Shown piece by piece: positions 25,492 through 35,489 of a stretch of 56,042 bases of DNA. Each line of letters begins with the position of its first letter. The first letter of the stretch is position 1. The stretch lies in the NCBI GenBank assembly GCA_946567425.1, contig CAMNXF010000017.1, positions 1 through 56,042 on the forward strand, in the 5' to 3' direction. A program made the position numbers and the translations under genes. Under the pieces are notes generated by a model. The model was not told the origin of the DNA, searched no databases, and saw nothing but the letters and a program-made list of their open reading frames with translations. Origin of the DNA: an uncultured Clostridia bacterium (lineage in GTDB: Bacteria; Bacillota; Clostridia; Oscillospirales; Ruminococcaceae).

Positions 25492-25544
25492 TTATCAACG
25501 GCGTAAGCCTTGATATATAAATTATATTGACAGGAGGTGAAAGA

Positions 25545-27356
25545 ATGGCAGTATCAATAAACATGAGCGGCAATATGCGGTCGGACTTTATGATTTCCGA
25601 CGCGGCGCTCCCTCAAAGAATTGAGGAGATCGCAGAAGAGCAAGCGGGAATGTTCGCGCAGCTTTTGAGCGACATTGGAGACACAGAGAGCGACTTGGCT
25701 GTGGAAGTCGAAATGGTCGTGCAGAAGTATTCGGACATGAAAGAAGCGGGAGAACAGGCTATCTACCGCGACAAGGAGACCGGCAGGGTGTTTCCCGAGG
25801 ATCCGCGAAAGCTTGCGACGCTGATACTTAAGGGCAAGGTCAAGATTTCAAATGTTCCCAGTGAGCTTATTACTCCGGAGCTTATGAAGCTTCTTATGCT
25901 GATGAAAAAGTCTACTGAGTTCCAAAAGGATGACGATGAGGACGATGATGAGAAAGATTCGTTGTTTAATCCCGTTGATGCGATCGCTGCGGAGCAGAAG
26001 TTCCAGCAGGAATTGTCCAACTCGATGCTCATGGAGCTTTATCAGATCATCGAAAAGCATAATGAGCGCGAGAGCGAGGACAAAGTGACAATGCTCGACG
26101 GTATCTGCGAGCCGATTGACGAGACGAAAACGCTGCCGTCACCGCTTACGGCGGAGCATGATATGGCGGTGGGCGAGGACGTGTTTACGCAGATGATCGA
26201 TAATCTTGTTGAGACTGTTTCGGAGGAGCAGGACGAAGCCGTAAAAGAAGCGGTCGTTGAAAAAGCGGCGGCGGAGGGCGTAATTCCCGACGTAGACGTT
26301 TTTGTTCCGAGTGAGACGGTCGAGGAGAGCAAGGTTGCTGTCGACGCAGCAGACGTTGTTGACGTTCGCGTTGTTGCCGACGCTCCTATTGCTTCGAACG
26401 CTCCTGCTGCACCTGTTGTTTCCGCTGTTACGGAGACGGAAATTCCGCAGGTTGCCGTTGAGGTAAAGGCGGCAGAGCAGATCGTCAGCGAAACTCCGCA
26501 GTTCAATACGGCGGGTGAGCAGGCGGCTGCGGTTCAGACTGCGGTATCACAGAACGAGCAGCCCGCGGAGACAACTGCAACTATTCCCGTTGAGGAATTC
26601 ACCGTGAAAACGGAGAAAACCGAGACAAAACCCGAGATCGCGGAGAACGCGGTCAAGGTGAACGACAGCAAAGAGCCTGTCGTCATTAAGGCGGTTACGC
26701 GCAACGATAACGTGGAGCAGCTTGACAAGACGGTTTCTGAGGAACCCAAGACGGTCAGTGCGGGAAACGAGCGTGTGAAATCGGCTGCGGAAGAGTTCGA
26801 GATGCTCAGAAGCGCAAAGGTAAGGTCGGCGGTAAAACCTGTTGAGGATAAGATTGAGGTGAAGTCCGAGATCAAATCCGAACAGACGGCACAGCCGCTT
26901 AACGCGGATCAGCCTGTTGTTTTCAAGAGAACGGACGGCAGTGAGATTGAGGTGAGACCGAGCGAGATCATTGATCAGACATCAAGACTGGTTGAAAAGG
27001 CGATCGCCGAGAACGACGAAAAGACCGAGTACAGTCTGGTGCTCAATCCCGAAGAGCTTGGCAAGATCACCGTAAAACTCACCAAGGCAGCGGACGGTGC
27101 GATATCCGTTACTGTTGCGGCTGAGAACGCGAGAACGCAGAGGATCCTTGAACAGCACAGCGACACCATGCAGGAAAATCTCCGCTCGAACGGATTAAAT
27201 CTCGAGAGTTGGCAGACGGTCAACGAGCGTCAGCAAGAGACTGCGGCGCAGGACTACAACGGTAGCAGCAAAAATCCATACTTCCGTAACGACGACAACA
27301 ATACCGAGGAAGAATCTGACGGCAAGTCGTTTGCGGACATTATAGCTTCGATGTAA
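25545..27356 (+). CDS. fliK: Flagellar hook-length control protein FliK
   Basis: The ATG at 25545 follows AGGAGGTGAAAGA. The 603-residue protein has a long, acidic, low-complexity middle region rich in Val, Ala, Glu and Thr (about 130-440). A C-terminal Flg_hook domain (TEYSLVLNPEELGKITVKL...AARTQRILEQH-like, about 480-550) follows. FliK measures hook length and switches export specificity through FlhB; the disordered middle acts as the ruler. It is longer than enteric FliK (about 405). Confidence 0.88.
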   Translation: MAVSINMSGNMRSDFMISDAALPQRIEEIAEEQAGMFAQLLSDIGDTESDLAVEVEMVVQKYSDMKEAGEQAIYRDKETGRVFPEDPRKLATLILKGKVKISNVPSELITPELMKLLMLMKKSTEFQKDDDEDDDEKDSLFNPVDAIAAEQKFQQELSNSMLMELYQIIEKHNERESEDKVTMLDGICEPIDETKTLPSPLTAEHDMAVGEDVFTQMIDNLVETVSEEQDEAVKEAVVEKAAAEGVIPDVDVFVPSETVEESKVAVDAADVVDVRVVADAPIASNAPAAPVVSAVTETEIPQVAVEVKAAEQIVSETPQFNTAGEQAAAVQTAVSQNEQPAETTATIPVEEFTVKTEKTETKPEIAENAVKVNDSKEPVVIKAVTRNDNVEQLDKTVSEEPKTVSAGNERVKSAAEEFEMLRSAKVRSAVKPVEDKIEVKSEIKSEQTAQPLNADQPVVFKRTDGSEIEVRPSEIIDQTSRLVEKAIAENDEKTEYSLVLNPEELGKITVKLTKAADGAISVTVAAENARTQRILEQHSDTMQENLRSNGLNLESWQTVNERQQETAAQDYNGSSKNPYFRNDDNNTEEESDGKSFADIIASM

Positions 27357-27390
27357 GCTGAACTATTATAATTAAGAAGGAGGAGAGTAC

Positions 27391-28155
27391 ATGGCGGATT
27401 ATTTAGGCGCTCTTACGTCGGCGGATCAGATGAAAGCCAACTACGAGAAGTACAGAAACAGGTACAAGGATTCTAACGAAGAGCTTGTCAATTCCGAGAC
27501 GTTTCTGAACCTTATGGTTAAGGAGATGACCAATCAGGACCCGTTGGAGCCTACATCAAACACCGAGTTCGTTGCGCAGCTTGCTCAGTTTACACAGTTG
27601 ACCTACGCGCAGGATTCGAGCAAGTTTGCAATGGCGAATTACGCAGCTACTTTGGTCGGAAAAGTCGCTACCGGTTCTAAAATGGACGGCGCGGATCTTG
27701 TCACCAAAACGGGCGTTGTCGAGTCGGTAACTCAATCGGGCAACACTTATATGGTGCGTATTGACGGGATAGAGTTTGACATCAAGAAGATCACCGCTGT
27801 TAAGGATAAGGATTCTGCGGGTATTGAGGGTATTTCTTCAAACACCTTGGCGAACACGATCGCACAAGCGGCGGGTATGGTCGGAATGTATGCGACGGTA
27901 GATCTCGGCAAGGACGATACGACCGGAGTGACTGCAAAGAAATCGGGCTTTATTGATTCTATCAAGGTTAAGGACGGCAAGGTCACGGCGGTCATCATTG
28001 ATCCTGACGGCGAGTGGAAGATCGAGCAGCCGTTGGATAAAATCGTTGAGGTCACCTTCGCGACCGTAGTTGATGAACCCGATGACAAGACGGATGTCGA
28101 CAAGCCTGATGAAGATGACGGCAATAAGGAGACGGAGAGCTCCGAGGGGGCTTAA
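27391..28155 (+). CDS. flgD: Hook capping protein FlgD
   Basis: FlgD caps the growing hook. The 254 residues begin with the conserved export/cap motif (ETFLNLMVKEMTNQDPLEP...EFVAQLAQFTQL, about 37-70). A beta-rich domain follows, and the chain ends in a short acidic tail. AAGGAGGAG precedes ATG, and the gene is followed closely by the TIGR02530-like gene and flgE. Confidence 0.93.
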   Translation: MADYLGALTSADQMKANYEKYRNRYKDSNEELVNSETFLNLMVKEMTNQDPLEPTSNTEFVAQLAQFTQLTYAQDSSKFAMANYAATLVGKVATGSKMDGADLVTKTGVVESVTQSGNTYMVRIDGIEFDIKKITAVKDKDSAGIEGISSNTLANTIAQAAGMVGMYATVDLGKDDTTGVTAKKSGFIDSIKVKDGKVTAVIIDPDGEWKIEQPLDKIVEVTFATVVDEPDDKTDVDKPDEDDGNKETESSEGA

Positions 28156-28182
28156 GCCCGTTTTTGAGCAAGGAGGCTTACA

Positions 28183-28587
28183 ATGCTGATAAGCGAGTAT
28201 TTAGCGCTCCGCAATCAAATCAGCGTTACCACCGGAAACCCTATCGGCACGGGAAATGTTATACGGCAGGACGTCACCGAACAGGGGGGCAGCTTTGCCG
28301 AGGCGTTACAGCAAAAGCTCGCGGAAAAGCAGGGCGTGGAATTTTCAAAACACGCGATGCAGCGGCTTTCGGATCGCAGCATAGACATTACAGAGGGCGA
28401 TACCCTCGAACGGCTGAATAAGGGCGTTGAGATAGCTGCCGATAAGGGCAGCAGCGAAACCTTGGTTCTTGTGGACAGAAACGCGTTTGTTGTGAGCGTG
28501 AAGAACAACAAGGTTATTACTACAATTCCGCAAGAGGAATTGCTGGGTAATATTTTTACAAACATTGATTCTACCGTGATCGTATGA
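28183..28587 (+). CDS. Flagellar operon protein (TIGR02530-like)
   Basis: This 134-residue protein is always found between flgD and flgE in Gram-positive flagellar operons. The conserved C-terminal part reads FSKHAMQRLSDRSIDIT, then LNKGVEIAADKGSSETLVLVDRNAFVVSV. Its exact role is not established; it is thought to act in hook assembly. AGGAGG precedes ATG. Confidence 0.85.
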   Translation: MLISEYLALRNQISVTTGNPIGTGNVIRQDVTEQGGSFAEALQQKLAEKQGVEFSKHAMQRLSDRSIDITEGDTLERLNKGVEIAADKGSSETLVLVDRNAFVVSVKNNKVITTIPQEELLGNIFTNIDSTVIV

Positions 28588-28669
28588 ACGGACCTTCGGG
28601 AATTCATTGTGGGGCTTGCGACTGAAGCTCCGCTCACGGAGAAAAACAACTAATTTGGAGGTCAAACTA

Positions 28670-30877
28670 ATGGTTAAATCACTTTATACCGGCGTATCGG
28701 GTCTTAAGACCCACCAGCAGAGAATGGACGTTATAGGCAACAACATCGCAAACGTCAACACGGTCGGCTATAAGACCGACGTTGTTACTTTTGCGGACGT
28801 TTACTATCAGACGAAACGTTCTCCCTCCGCCGGTACTTCCACACTCGGCGGCGTTAACCCCAGACAGGTAGGTTACGGCGTTAAGGTAAGCAGCGTTGCG
28901 GCGAATATGACCCAGTCCGGCTACACACAGTCCGATAAGACGACCGACCTGGCGCTCGACGGCGAGGGATTCTTTCAGTTGATGGACGGCGCGGGAAATA
29001 TCGTGTACACCAGAGCCGGCAACTTCTTCATCGATGACGACGGTTATCTCGTAAATGCTGACGGTTATCATGTTCTCGGTGTTACAGGCGAGAGCCAGAA
29101 CGTATCGGCAAGCTCGGATATAATCCGTATAACCGCTCCCGCAACCAACGCCAACCGTTCCTCCGCTACCAAAATGGTAAACGGCACGAACGTTACTCTT
29201 ACCGTTGACGCTCCCTCCGAGTATACAAATATGACGGTTTCTTTCCAGCACGCGGAGTATCCGTATTCCACCTACGCGAACAACATTCTGACGCTGTTCA
29301 TCAATACCGATCAGCAGTATAATTCGCAGGAGGAATTCGACCTCGCGATACAGAAAGCGCTCCAGACGGGCGGCGTTACGCTGCCCGATGACGTTGAGCT
29401 GAGCCTTACGTTCGACGAGATACCAAATGACTATCTTGCGGCAGCGGGCAGTAACGACGTTCAGGATATCATATTCTCGACGACCGAATCCACCGCGCGT
29501 TACCACTATTCCGAGACTGCGGGCGGCAAGGAAATGCACGCATATATGGACTTCTCGGTGAACGAAAACTCTACCAGCGACAAGGTAAAGCTTGCGTATG
29601 ACAACACAATGACGCAGTCTGCGACCGCAAATTATGCCGACGGCTTATGGACTATCACAGTGCGCCAGGATACTACCGCTGCGGATATCAACCAGGCAAT
29701 AAAGACGTTTATGACCGATAATCCCGACATAGACGTAAACGAGCTGAAGTGCACGGGCTATACGATACCGTCGGGTCTTGACAAGGCAGCGGTTCTGACC
29801 GCGTTTGCGAACGGTACTGTTCCTGCTGATGCAGAAAACGCATTTGTTGAATGCAATAGTACCAGCAGTACCGTAGGCAATTACAATGCGGAAGCGTCTT
29901 TGCTTGGTGTAAAGCAGGGCGCAGGCATTACTGGAGCGTTCGACCTCAAGGTACAGGAAGAGGGCGAGTTCTCCAAGAACTACAAGATCACATTTGCTTA
30001 CAAGACCGGCTACGGCGCGACAAGCGCGGTTTGGGATGAAAACAACCTCACGATCAACATTTGCCCCGATTCTACGGTTTATGATGTAAACCAGGCTATC
30101 AAGGACGCTGCGAACGGCAACGATAAAAAGATTATCAAGTTCAACAATATCAACGGTCTGGCATACGGCTATGGTCCGAACGGTAAGGCAACTACCTCGG
30201 TGGCTGTTGACGATCAGGGCAACACAGTGACAACGGTTACTACCGAGTATAACGCAGGTTATTATACTGTTTCGGTAAACGGCGGCGCTGCTGTTTGGTA
30301 TGATAAAAACGGACGTGAGATCGCCGGTGATCCGGGTAATCAGCGCGATGAGAAGGTCGGCGACACCAACATCTGGAACGTCGGCGTTAGAAACAAGTTC
30401 TTCGGCGGCAACCCTGCGGTTACTCCCGAGGGCGGCAAGGACTCCTTCTTCACCAAGACCGCAAAGAGCCTTTCCACCTTCAATCTTCAGGACGGTCGTC
30501 TCGGTTCGGAGCAGCCGCTGAAGTCCATTACCGACCTAATTATCCAGAACGACGGTACGATTATCGGCTATCACGCGGTTCACGGTTATATGACCCTCGG
30601 ACGCGTTGATATTGCGCTCTTCGACAACCCCAACGGTCTTGCCAAGGTCGGCGGCACGAACTTTAAGGAGACAGTCGCTTCGGGTCAGCCCAGAGTTTGC
30701 ATCGCAGGTCAGGACGGCGCGGGTCTTGTGCTCAGCGGTTCGCTTGAGATGTCCAACGTTGACCTCGCGGATGAATTTACAAATATGATCTCCACCCAGA
30801 GAGGTTATCAGGCAAACTCCCGTGTTGTAACGGTTTCCGATACCATGCTTGAGGAACTGCTCAGCCTTAAGAGATAA
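28670..30877 (+). CDS. flgE: Flagellar hook protein FlgE
   Basis: FlgE builds the hook. The ATG at 28670 follows TTGGAGG and gives 735 residues; an earlier frame start at 28607 has no ribosome site. The N-terminal motif (SLYTGVSGLKTHQQRMDVIGNN) and the AGNFFIDDDGYLV domain are typical. So is the C-terminal SNVDLADEFTNMISTQRGYQANSRVV-type helix. Most FlgE are 400-550 residues; the extra length is in the central, surface-exposed domains (about 190-560), which vary between species. Confidence 0.94.
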   Translation: MVKSLYTGVSGLKTHQQRMDVIGNNIANVNTVGYKTDVVTFADVYYQTKRSPSAGTSTLGGVNPRQVGYGVKVSSVAANMTQSGYTQSDKTTDLALDGEGFFQLMDGAGNIVYTRAGNFFIDDDGYLVNADGYHVLGVTGESQNVSASSDIIRITAPATNANRSSATKMVNGTNVTLTVDAPSEYTNMTVSFQHAEYPYSTYANNILTLFINTDQQYNSQEEFDLAIQKALQTGGVTLPDDVELSLTFDEIPNDYLAAAGSNDVQDIIFSTTESTARYHYSETAGGKEMHAYMDFSVNENSTSDKVKLAYDNTMTQSATANYADGLWTITVRQDTTAADINQAIKTFMTDNPDIDVNELKCTGYTIPSGLDKAAVLTAFANGTVPADAENAFVECNSTSSTVGNYNAEASLLGVKQGAGITGAFDLKVQEEGEFSKNYKITFAYKTGYGATSAVWDENNLTINICPDSTVYDVNQAIKDAANGNDKKIIKFNNINGLAYGYGPNGKATTSVAVDDQGNTVTTVTTEYNAGYYTVSVNGGAAVWYDKNGREIAGDPGNQRDEKVGDTNIWNVGVRNKFFGGNPAVTPEGGKDSFFTKTAKSLSTFNLQDGRLGSEQPLKSITDLIIQNDGTIIGYHAVHGYMTLGRVDIALFDNPNGLAKVGGTNFKETVASGQPRVCIAGQDGAGLVLSGSLEMSNVDLADEFTNMISTQRGYQANSRVVTVSDTMLEELLSLKR

Positions 30878-30957
30878 TTAACAGCATTAACTAAGTGACT
30901 ACGGCTCGCCGCAGATCGGCTGCGGTCTGCGGCAGTGAGTCGATTTTTGAGGATATT

Positions 30958-31182
30958 ATGATATTTTTAACTAAACTTGACGGCAAGGTTTTTATGCTGA
31001 ACGAGGATCTCATTGAAACGGTAAACGAAACGCCCGATACGGTTATCGTTCTTGAAAACGGGCACAGCTACATAGTTCGCGAAAATATGAACGAGCTGCA
31101 AAATAAAATTCTGGAAAATACCAGGCTTCATAGAAAGGCGCGTCTGCGTTGGCGCGACAAGAACAATGGACCTTTGACATAA
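30958..31182 (+). CDS. flbD: FlbD family protein
   Basis: A 74-residue protein from ATG 30958 (TGAGGATATT ahead). The core IFLTKLDGKVFMLNEDLIETVNETPDTVIVLENGHSYIV is the FlbD/SwrD signature. In Bacillus SwrD increases flagellar motor power. It sits between flgE and motA, the usual position. Confidence 0.9.
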   Translation: MIFLTKLDGKVFMLNEDLIETVNETPDTVIVLENGHSYIVRENMNELQNKILENTRLHRKARLRWRDKNNGPLT

Positions 31183-31256
31183 AAGATCCCTGCGGCGAAC
31201 GGATTCGCCGGGAGCAAATACATTACATATAAAAACACAGAAGTGAGGGATATGTT

Positions 31257-32057
31257 TTGAATTTATCAATTATTATTGGTTGGGTCATATCTTTTGGACT
31301 GGTCGTATTCGGTATCGTCTTTGATATGGAAAAACTGAGTGTAGATATGGGCTTGATGATGAACTTCGTCGATGTGCAGTCGCTCCTTATCACGGTCGGC
31401 GGTACCATCGGATGTCTTATTGCCTCGTTCCCGATGTCCTATCTGAAAGGCGTGGGCAAGCGTCTCGGTTTGGCGGTAAAACCCAAAAAGTACGATCCCA
31501 CAAAGTATATCACAGAGATCGTCGAGTACGCGCAGGTAGCGCGTTCGAGAGGTCTGCTGGCGCTTGAAGAGAGTGCGAACCAGTGCCAGGATCCGTTTAT
31601 GAAGTCCAGTCTTATGATGATCGTCGATGCGAACGACCCCGAAAAGGTTCGCGGAATGCTGGACGATACCATAATGTTTATGTGTGAGCGTCACGATCAG
31701 GGTCGTGCGTTCTTTGAAAAGGGCGTTTCGATCTTCCCCGCGTTCGGTATGCTGGGTACGTTGGTCGGACTTATCAACATGCTTAAAGGTCTGGACTTGT
31801 CGACAGGCGACACCTCGGCGCTTACGGGCGGTATGGCGGTCGCGCTTATCACGACGTTCTACGGCTCTCTGTTCGCGAACGTAGTGTTCGCGCCTATCGC
31901 AAGCGCGTTGCAGAATGTCCATAACGACGAGCTTTTGTGTATGCAGATAATAGAGGAGGGCGTTCTCGCGATAGCGGGCGGCTCCAACCCGAGATATATC
32001 CAGGAGAAACTTGAGTTTATGCTGCCGAAGAGCCAGCACGCAGCGGACAAAAAGTGA
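31257..32057 (+). CDS. motA: Flagellar stator protein MotA
   Basis: MotA forms the ion-driven stator with MotB. TTG start after GTGAGGGA; 266 residues with four membrane segments: two near the N-terminus and a pair near 155-210 (FPAFGMLGTLVGLINML, ALITTFYGSLFANVVFAPI). The cytoplasmic loop between them carries the charged residues that contact FliG. The proline of GLINML-type stator motifs is present nearby. A separate promoter lies between motA and motB. Confidence 0.95.
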   Translation: MNLSIIIGWVISFGLVVFGIVFDMEKLSVDMGLMMNFVDVQSLLITVGGTIGCLIASFPMSYLKGVGKRLGLAVKPKKYDPTKYITEIVEYAQVARSRGLLALEESANQCQDPFMKSSLMMIVDANDPEKVRGMLDDTIMFMCERHDQGRAFFEKGVSIFPAFGMLGTLVGLINMLKGLDLSTGDTSALTGGMAVALITTFYGSLFANVVFAPIASALQNVHNDELLCMQIIEEGVLAIAGGSNPRYIQEKLEFMLPKSQHAADKK

Positions 32058-32150
32058 CTACAAACGAACAAAACAGACGGCTGTTACATAGTTGTTTTGT
32101 ATAATTTTCATAATAATCTCATTTTCACATAAAAAAATCGAAAAAAGTAT

Positions 32151-32179
32151 TTGCATTTTGTGTGGATTTATGGTATAAT
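32151..32179 (+). promoter_or_regulatory. Internal promoter ahead of motB
   Basis: TTGCAT (32151-32156), 17 bases and TATAAT (32174-32179) in a 160-bp AT-rich gap between motA and motB. It would allow the second half of the operon to be transcribed independently. Confidence 0.6.
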
Positions 32180-32221
32180 TACTTAATGGATAGCTATGTT
32201 TGCAGAAAGGAGTGCTGAAGT

Positions 32222-33253
32222 ATGGCAAAGCTGCCGCCTAAAAAACCGGAAGGGAACTCGCAGGAATGGCTTAATACGTATGCGGATATGGTTACGCTGT
32301 TGCTTACGTTCTTTGTTATGCTGTTCGCATGCTCAAATCTTGATGAAACTAAAATACAATACTTCGTTCAGGCGTTCCAGATGCGCGGAAAGGTCATAAA
32401 CACTGTCGTTGACAAGCCTAACGACAATGACACCGACAGCGACGGCGGAAACGATGATGATCTTAATCCAGGCGGCGGCGAGGGTGATATGCCACAGAGC
32501 TACGCCGAGCTTTATCAGTACTTCGCCGAGTATGTTGAAAACAACAATCTTTCGGACAACATTTCGGTTCAGGACAGCGCGGCGTATTTTACGATCCGCT
32601 TTAATTCGCAGGTGTTCTTCGACGGTGACAGCTATGTGCTGAAACCCGAGGGAAGAAAGATTATAAACGATATCTGCCCCGCGCTGCATGCAATGAACGA
32701 TCATATAAGAACGCTTACGGTAACCGGTCACACCTCGGCGGGAACTTCCGCAGTAAGCGACTGGTCACTGTCTTCGCAGAGAGCGGCGAGCGTACTTAAC
32801 TACATGGACATCAACATAGGCGGCGAAGCGTATTCGGTAGGCTACGAGGTTCTTCCTCAAAGTAAGTACCGCGCCGAGGGTTACGGCAACACGTCTCCGC
32901 TCTATCCGAATGATGATCCGAAAAATCGCCGCGTTGAGATGCGGCTACTGAAAGAGGATCTGGATGAGACGGATCCAAAGGTGCTTATGGATATGCTTAA
33001 CCATGACTATCACTTGGGAGCAACTCCTTTCGACGTCAACAAAAAGCCGAATCCCGATTATGAAAATTTGCCGGAGGGTTCTGTTGATAAGATCATCGGC
33101 TTTATTAACGATAAGTACAACGGCGGCGGATCAACGCAGAACGGTGTAATGGGTCCCGGCGCGGTTGACGGAGATCGATTTATCGCCTCGACCGAAAGCG
33201 GAGGAGGTACGGACAGCGGTGCCGAGGAAAACGGCGGAGATAAGTCCGAATAA
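32222..33253 (+). CDS. motB: Flagellar stator protein MotB
   Basis: MotB anchors the stator to peptidoglycan. The single membrane helix near 20-37 carries the ion-binding Asp22 (NTYADMVTLLL). A Gly/Asp-rich linker (about 60-90) and an OmpA-like domain (VTGHTSAG ... SSQRAASVLNYM ... NRRVEMRLL, about 125-245) follow. A further ~100-residue tail rich in Gly, Asn, Asp and Ser ends the protein, which makes it longer (343) than most MotB (about 260-300). AAAGGAG precedes ATG. Confidence 0.94.
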   Translation: MAKLPPKKPEGNSQEWLNTYADMVTLLLTFFVMLFACSNLDETKIQYFVQAFQMRGKVINTVVDKPNDNDTDSDGGNDDDLNPGGGEGDMPQSYAELYQYFAEYVENNNLSDNISVQDSAAYFTIRFNSQVFFDGDSYVLKPEGRKIINDICPALHAMNDHIRTLTVTGHTSAGTSAVSDWSLSSQRAASVLNYMDINIGGEAYSVGYEVLPQSKYRAEGYGNTSPLYPNDDPKNRRVEMRLLKEDLDETDPKVLMDMLNHDYHLGATPFDVNKKPNPDYENLPEGSVDKIIGFINDKYNGGGSTQNGVMGPGAVDGDRFIASTESGGGTDSGAEENGGDKSE

Positions 33254-33275
33254 AATTTACGCAGAGGTGATATAG

Positions 33276-34265
33276 TTGGCTGACGTATTAACACAGGCGC
33301 AGATAGATGAGATGCTGAAAAGCGTCGCAATGGGCGCTGAGCCTTTGGTTACGAAAACAGAGGAGGCGCAGGTCAAGGAATACGATTTTCGTGCTCCCAA
33401 GAAGTTCACCAAAGAGCAAATTAAAATTCTTGAGAGTATTTTCGAGAACTACGCGCGATTGCTTTCTTCATATCTCACGGGTAAGCTGAGACTATACTGC
33501 CGTGTTAGCCTGTTGAATATTGAGGAGCAGCGGTACAATGAATTTAACAACGCTCTGCCCGATTATGTAATAATGGGTATGGTCGATCTCGGTATCAAGA
33601 ACGATGAGATCAGCGAGACGGATGTTATCGTTCAGGTTTCCAATCCGGTTACATATACCATGATCGACAGACTGCTGGGCGGCAAAGGTGAATACACTGA
33701 TGTTACACGTGATTTCACCGAGATCGAAATAACGATAATGACGGATATTATGCGGTCGTTCGCGGATCTTCTCAAAGAGCCGTGGCTGACGCACATAGAT
33801 CTTGAGCCGAGACTTATCGGAATTGAAACGAACTCCAGGGTTGTTCAGACGATCGGTCACGAGGACACGGTAATCATTGTTGCCCTTGAGGTTGAGATAA
33901 ACAGTCAAAAATCTATAGTTTCCGTTTGCATTCCGGCGATAAATCTTGATGAAATAATGGGCAAGTTTATTCCGAGATACTCGGGATCGCGCAGAAAGAC
34001 CGATGCTGCGCGAGAGGCGGAGCGTCGGGACAGCATAATGACGGGTATCAGCACGACGGATCTTATCGTTAAAGCGGTTCTCGGAGAGATCAATCTGGAT
34101 ATGTACGAGGTGCTCACGCTGCAGGTCAATGACGTTATCCCGCTTGACAAGAAAATCAGCGAAAACATCATGGTTAAGGTTGGTGAAAGGAACTGGTGTG
34201 ACGGCAAGCTCGGAACATACAATAATAAAAAAGCAGTTATGATCGAAAATTTTATAGAGAATTGA
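33276..34265 (+). CDS. fliM: Flagellar motor switch protein FliM
   Basis: FliM is the switch subunit that binds phospho-CheY. TTG start after GCAGAGGTGA; 329 residues. The N-terminus LTQAQIDEML is the CheY-P binding motif. The CheC-like middle domain and a C-terminal SpoA domain (LTLQVNDVIPLDKKI...) follow. It is followed by fliY and cheY, which suggests that the whole switch complex is made from one transcript. Confidence 0.94.
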   Translation: MADVLTQAQIDEMLKSVAMGAEPLVTKTEEAQVKEYDFRAPKKFTKEQIKILESIFENYARLLSSYLTGKLRLYCRVSLLNIEEQRYNEFNNALPDYVIMGMVDLGIKNDEISETDVIVQVSNPVTYTMIDRLLGGKGEYTDVTRDFTEIEITIMTDIMRSFADLLKEPWLTHIDLEPRLIGIETNSRVVQTIGHEDTVIIVALEVEINSQKSIVSVCIPAINLDEIMGKFIPRYSGSRRKTDAAREAERRDSIMTGISTTDLIVKAVLGEINLDMYEVLTLQVNDVIPLDKKISENIMVKVGERNWCDGKLGTYNNKKAVMIENFIEN

Positions 34266-34278
34266 GGTATAGTTACTG

Positions 34279-35445
34279 ATGGCTAATGGAAATGACGAGA
34301 ACATTGAGTTTAACTCGTACGAAATTGACGCGGTCGGCGAGATTCTTAATATAAGCATGGGTTCGGCGGCAACGGCAGTTTCAGAGCTTCTTAATGCAAA
34401 GGTTTGGATAACCACCCCTAAGGTCAATGTAGTCAATGTCGGCGATCTGAACTACGACAATCTTGAACCGGCGATATGCGTGAAGATCGTCTATGTGGAA
34501 GGTATTACCGGTCTGAACATGATGGTTCTCAAGCAGAATGATGTTCAGCTTATTTTGAATCAGCTGTTGGGCAATCCCTTGGTAATTGACCCCGATTTTG
34601 AGTTTGATGAGATGAGCATAAGCGCTGTCAGCGAGATCATGAACCAGATGATGGGCGCGTCGGCTACTGCGCTTTCCGACTTGCTCGGAATGACGGTCGA
34701 TATATCCGTTCCGACTCCCTACATTATCGAAAAGGCAAGTTTTGGCGATCTTTGCGAAATGGATGCGAGCGAGACGGTGGTTGCAGTCACGTTTAATCTG
34801 ACGATTGACGGTGTTATGGAAAGTGAGTTTATGTCGGTACTATCGTTGCCGTTGGCTAAAACTCTTTCCAGTAAGATGATCGAGAAATTCCAGGTTGCTG
34901 AAGAGGAACAGGCTGCAGCGGCATCTGCGCCGACACCTGCTCCTGCTCCCGCAACGGCTCCCGCACCTGCACCCGTGCAGGCGATGCCTCAGATGCCGCA
35001 GATACCTATGGGCGAAATGCCGCAGCAGCCTATGTATCAAATGCCGCCTCAGGGAGGCTATGGCTATCCGAATCAATACGCGGCATACGGAGCTTATCCT
35101 CCGCCTCCTCCCCCTGTTAATATCCAAAATGCTCAGCTTCACCAGTTTGACGCAATGGATTTCGGTATTCCCGCAGACCAGAAGGACAACCTTAAACTTT
35201 TAATGGGCGTTCCTCTTGAGATAAGCGTGGAGATTGGCACGGCGAAACGCAAGGTAAAAGATATACTTGAGTTTACACAGGGTACGATAATCGAGCTTGA
35301 ACGTCAGGCAGGCGCTCCCGTTGACATTGTGGTAAACGGAAATCTTATCGCCCGCGGAGACGTCGTTGTTATCGACGACAACTTCGCTGTAAGAATTACG
35401 GAAATTGTCAAGTCGAAGTTTATGGACAGCCTTGGCAAGGAATAA
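34279..35445 (+). CDS. fliY: Motor switch phosphatase FliY (FliN-type C-terminus)
   Basis: FliY removes phosphate from CheY-P at the motor and supplies the FliN part of the C-ring. In 388 residues, a CheC-like domain (about 12-200) has two phosphatase motifs, EILNISMGSAATA and EIMNQMMGASATA. A Pro/Ala/Met/Gln-rich linker follows (about 208-285). The C-terminus is a SpoA (FliN) domain (LLMGVPLEISVEIG...GAPVDIVVNGNLIARGDVVVI). The N-terminal CheY-binding peptide seen in Bacillus FliY is absent. Confidence 0.92.
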   Translation: MANGNDENIEFNSYEIDAVGEILNISMGSAATAVSELLNAKVWITTPKVNVVNVGDLNYDNLEPAICVKIVYVEGITGLNMMVLKQNDVQLILNQLLGNPLVIDPDFEFDEMSISAVSEIMNQMMGASATALSDLLGMTVDISVPTPYIIEKASFGDLCEMDASETVVAVTFNLTIDGVMESEFMSVLSLPLAKTLSSKMIEKFQVAEEEQAAAASAPTPAPAPATAPAPAPVQAMPQMPQIPMGEMPQQPMYQMPPQGGYGYPNQYAAYGAYPPPPPPVNIQNAQLHQFDAMDFGIPADQKDNLKLLMGVPLEISVEIGTAKRKVKDILEFTQGTIIELERQAGAPVDIVVNGNLIARGDVVVIDDNFAVRITEIVKSKFMDSLGKE

Positions 35446-35489
35446 AATAAATTATAAACCCTTAAATAATTTATCAAGGAGAGAAGATA

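Noticed and set aside
28679..29539. 286-codon open frame on the minus strand
   Set aside because: It is antisense to flgE, a clear hook gene; codon bias of the region favours the plus strand.
31266..32039. 257-codon open frame on the minus strand
   Set aside because: It is the mirror of motA with no ribosome site or domain.
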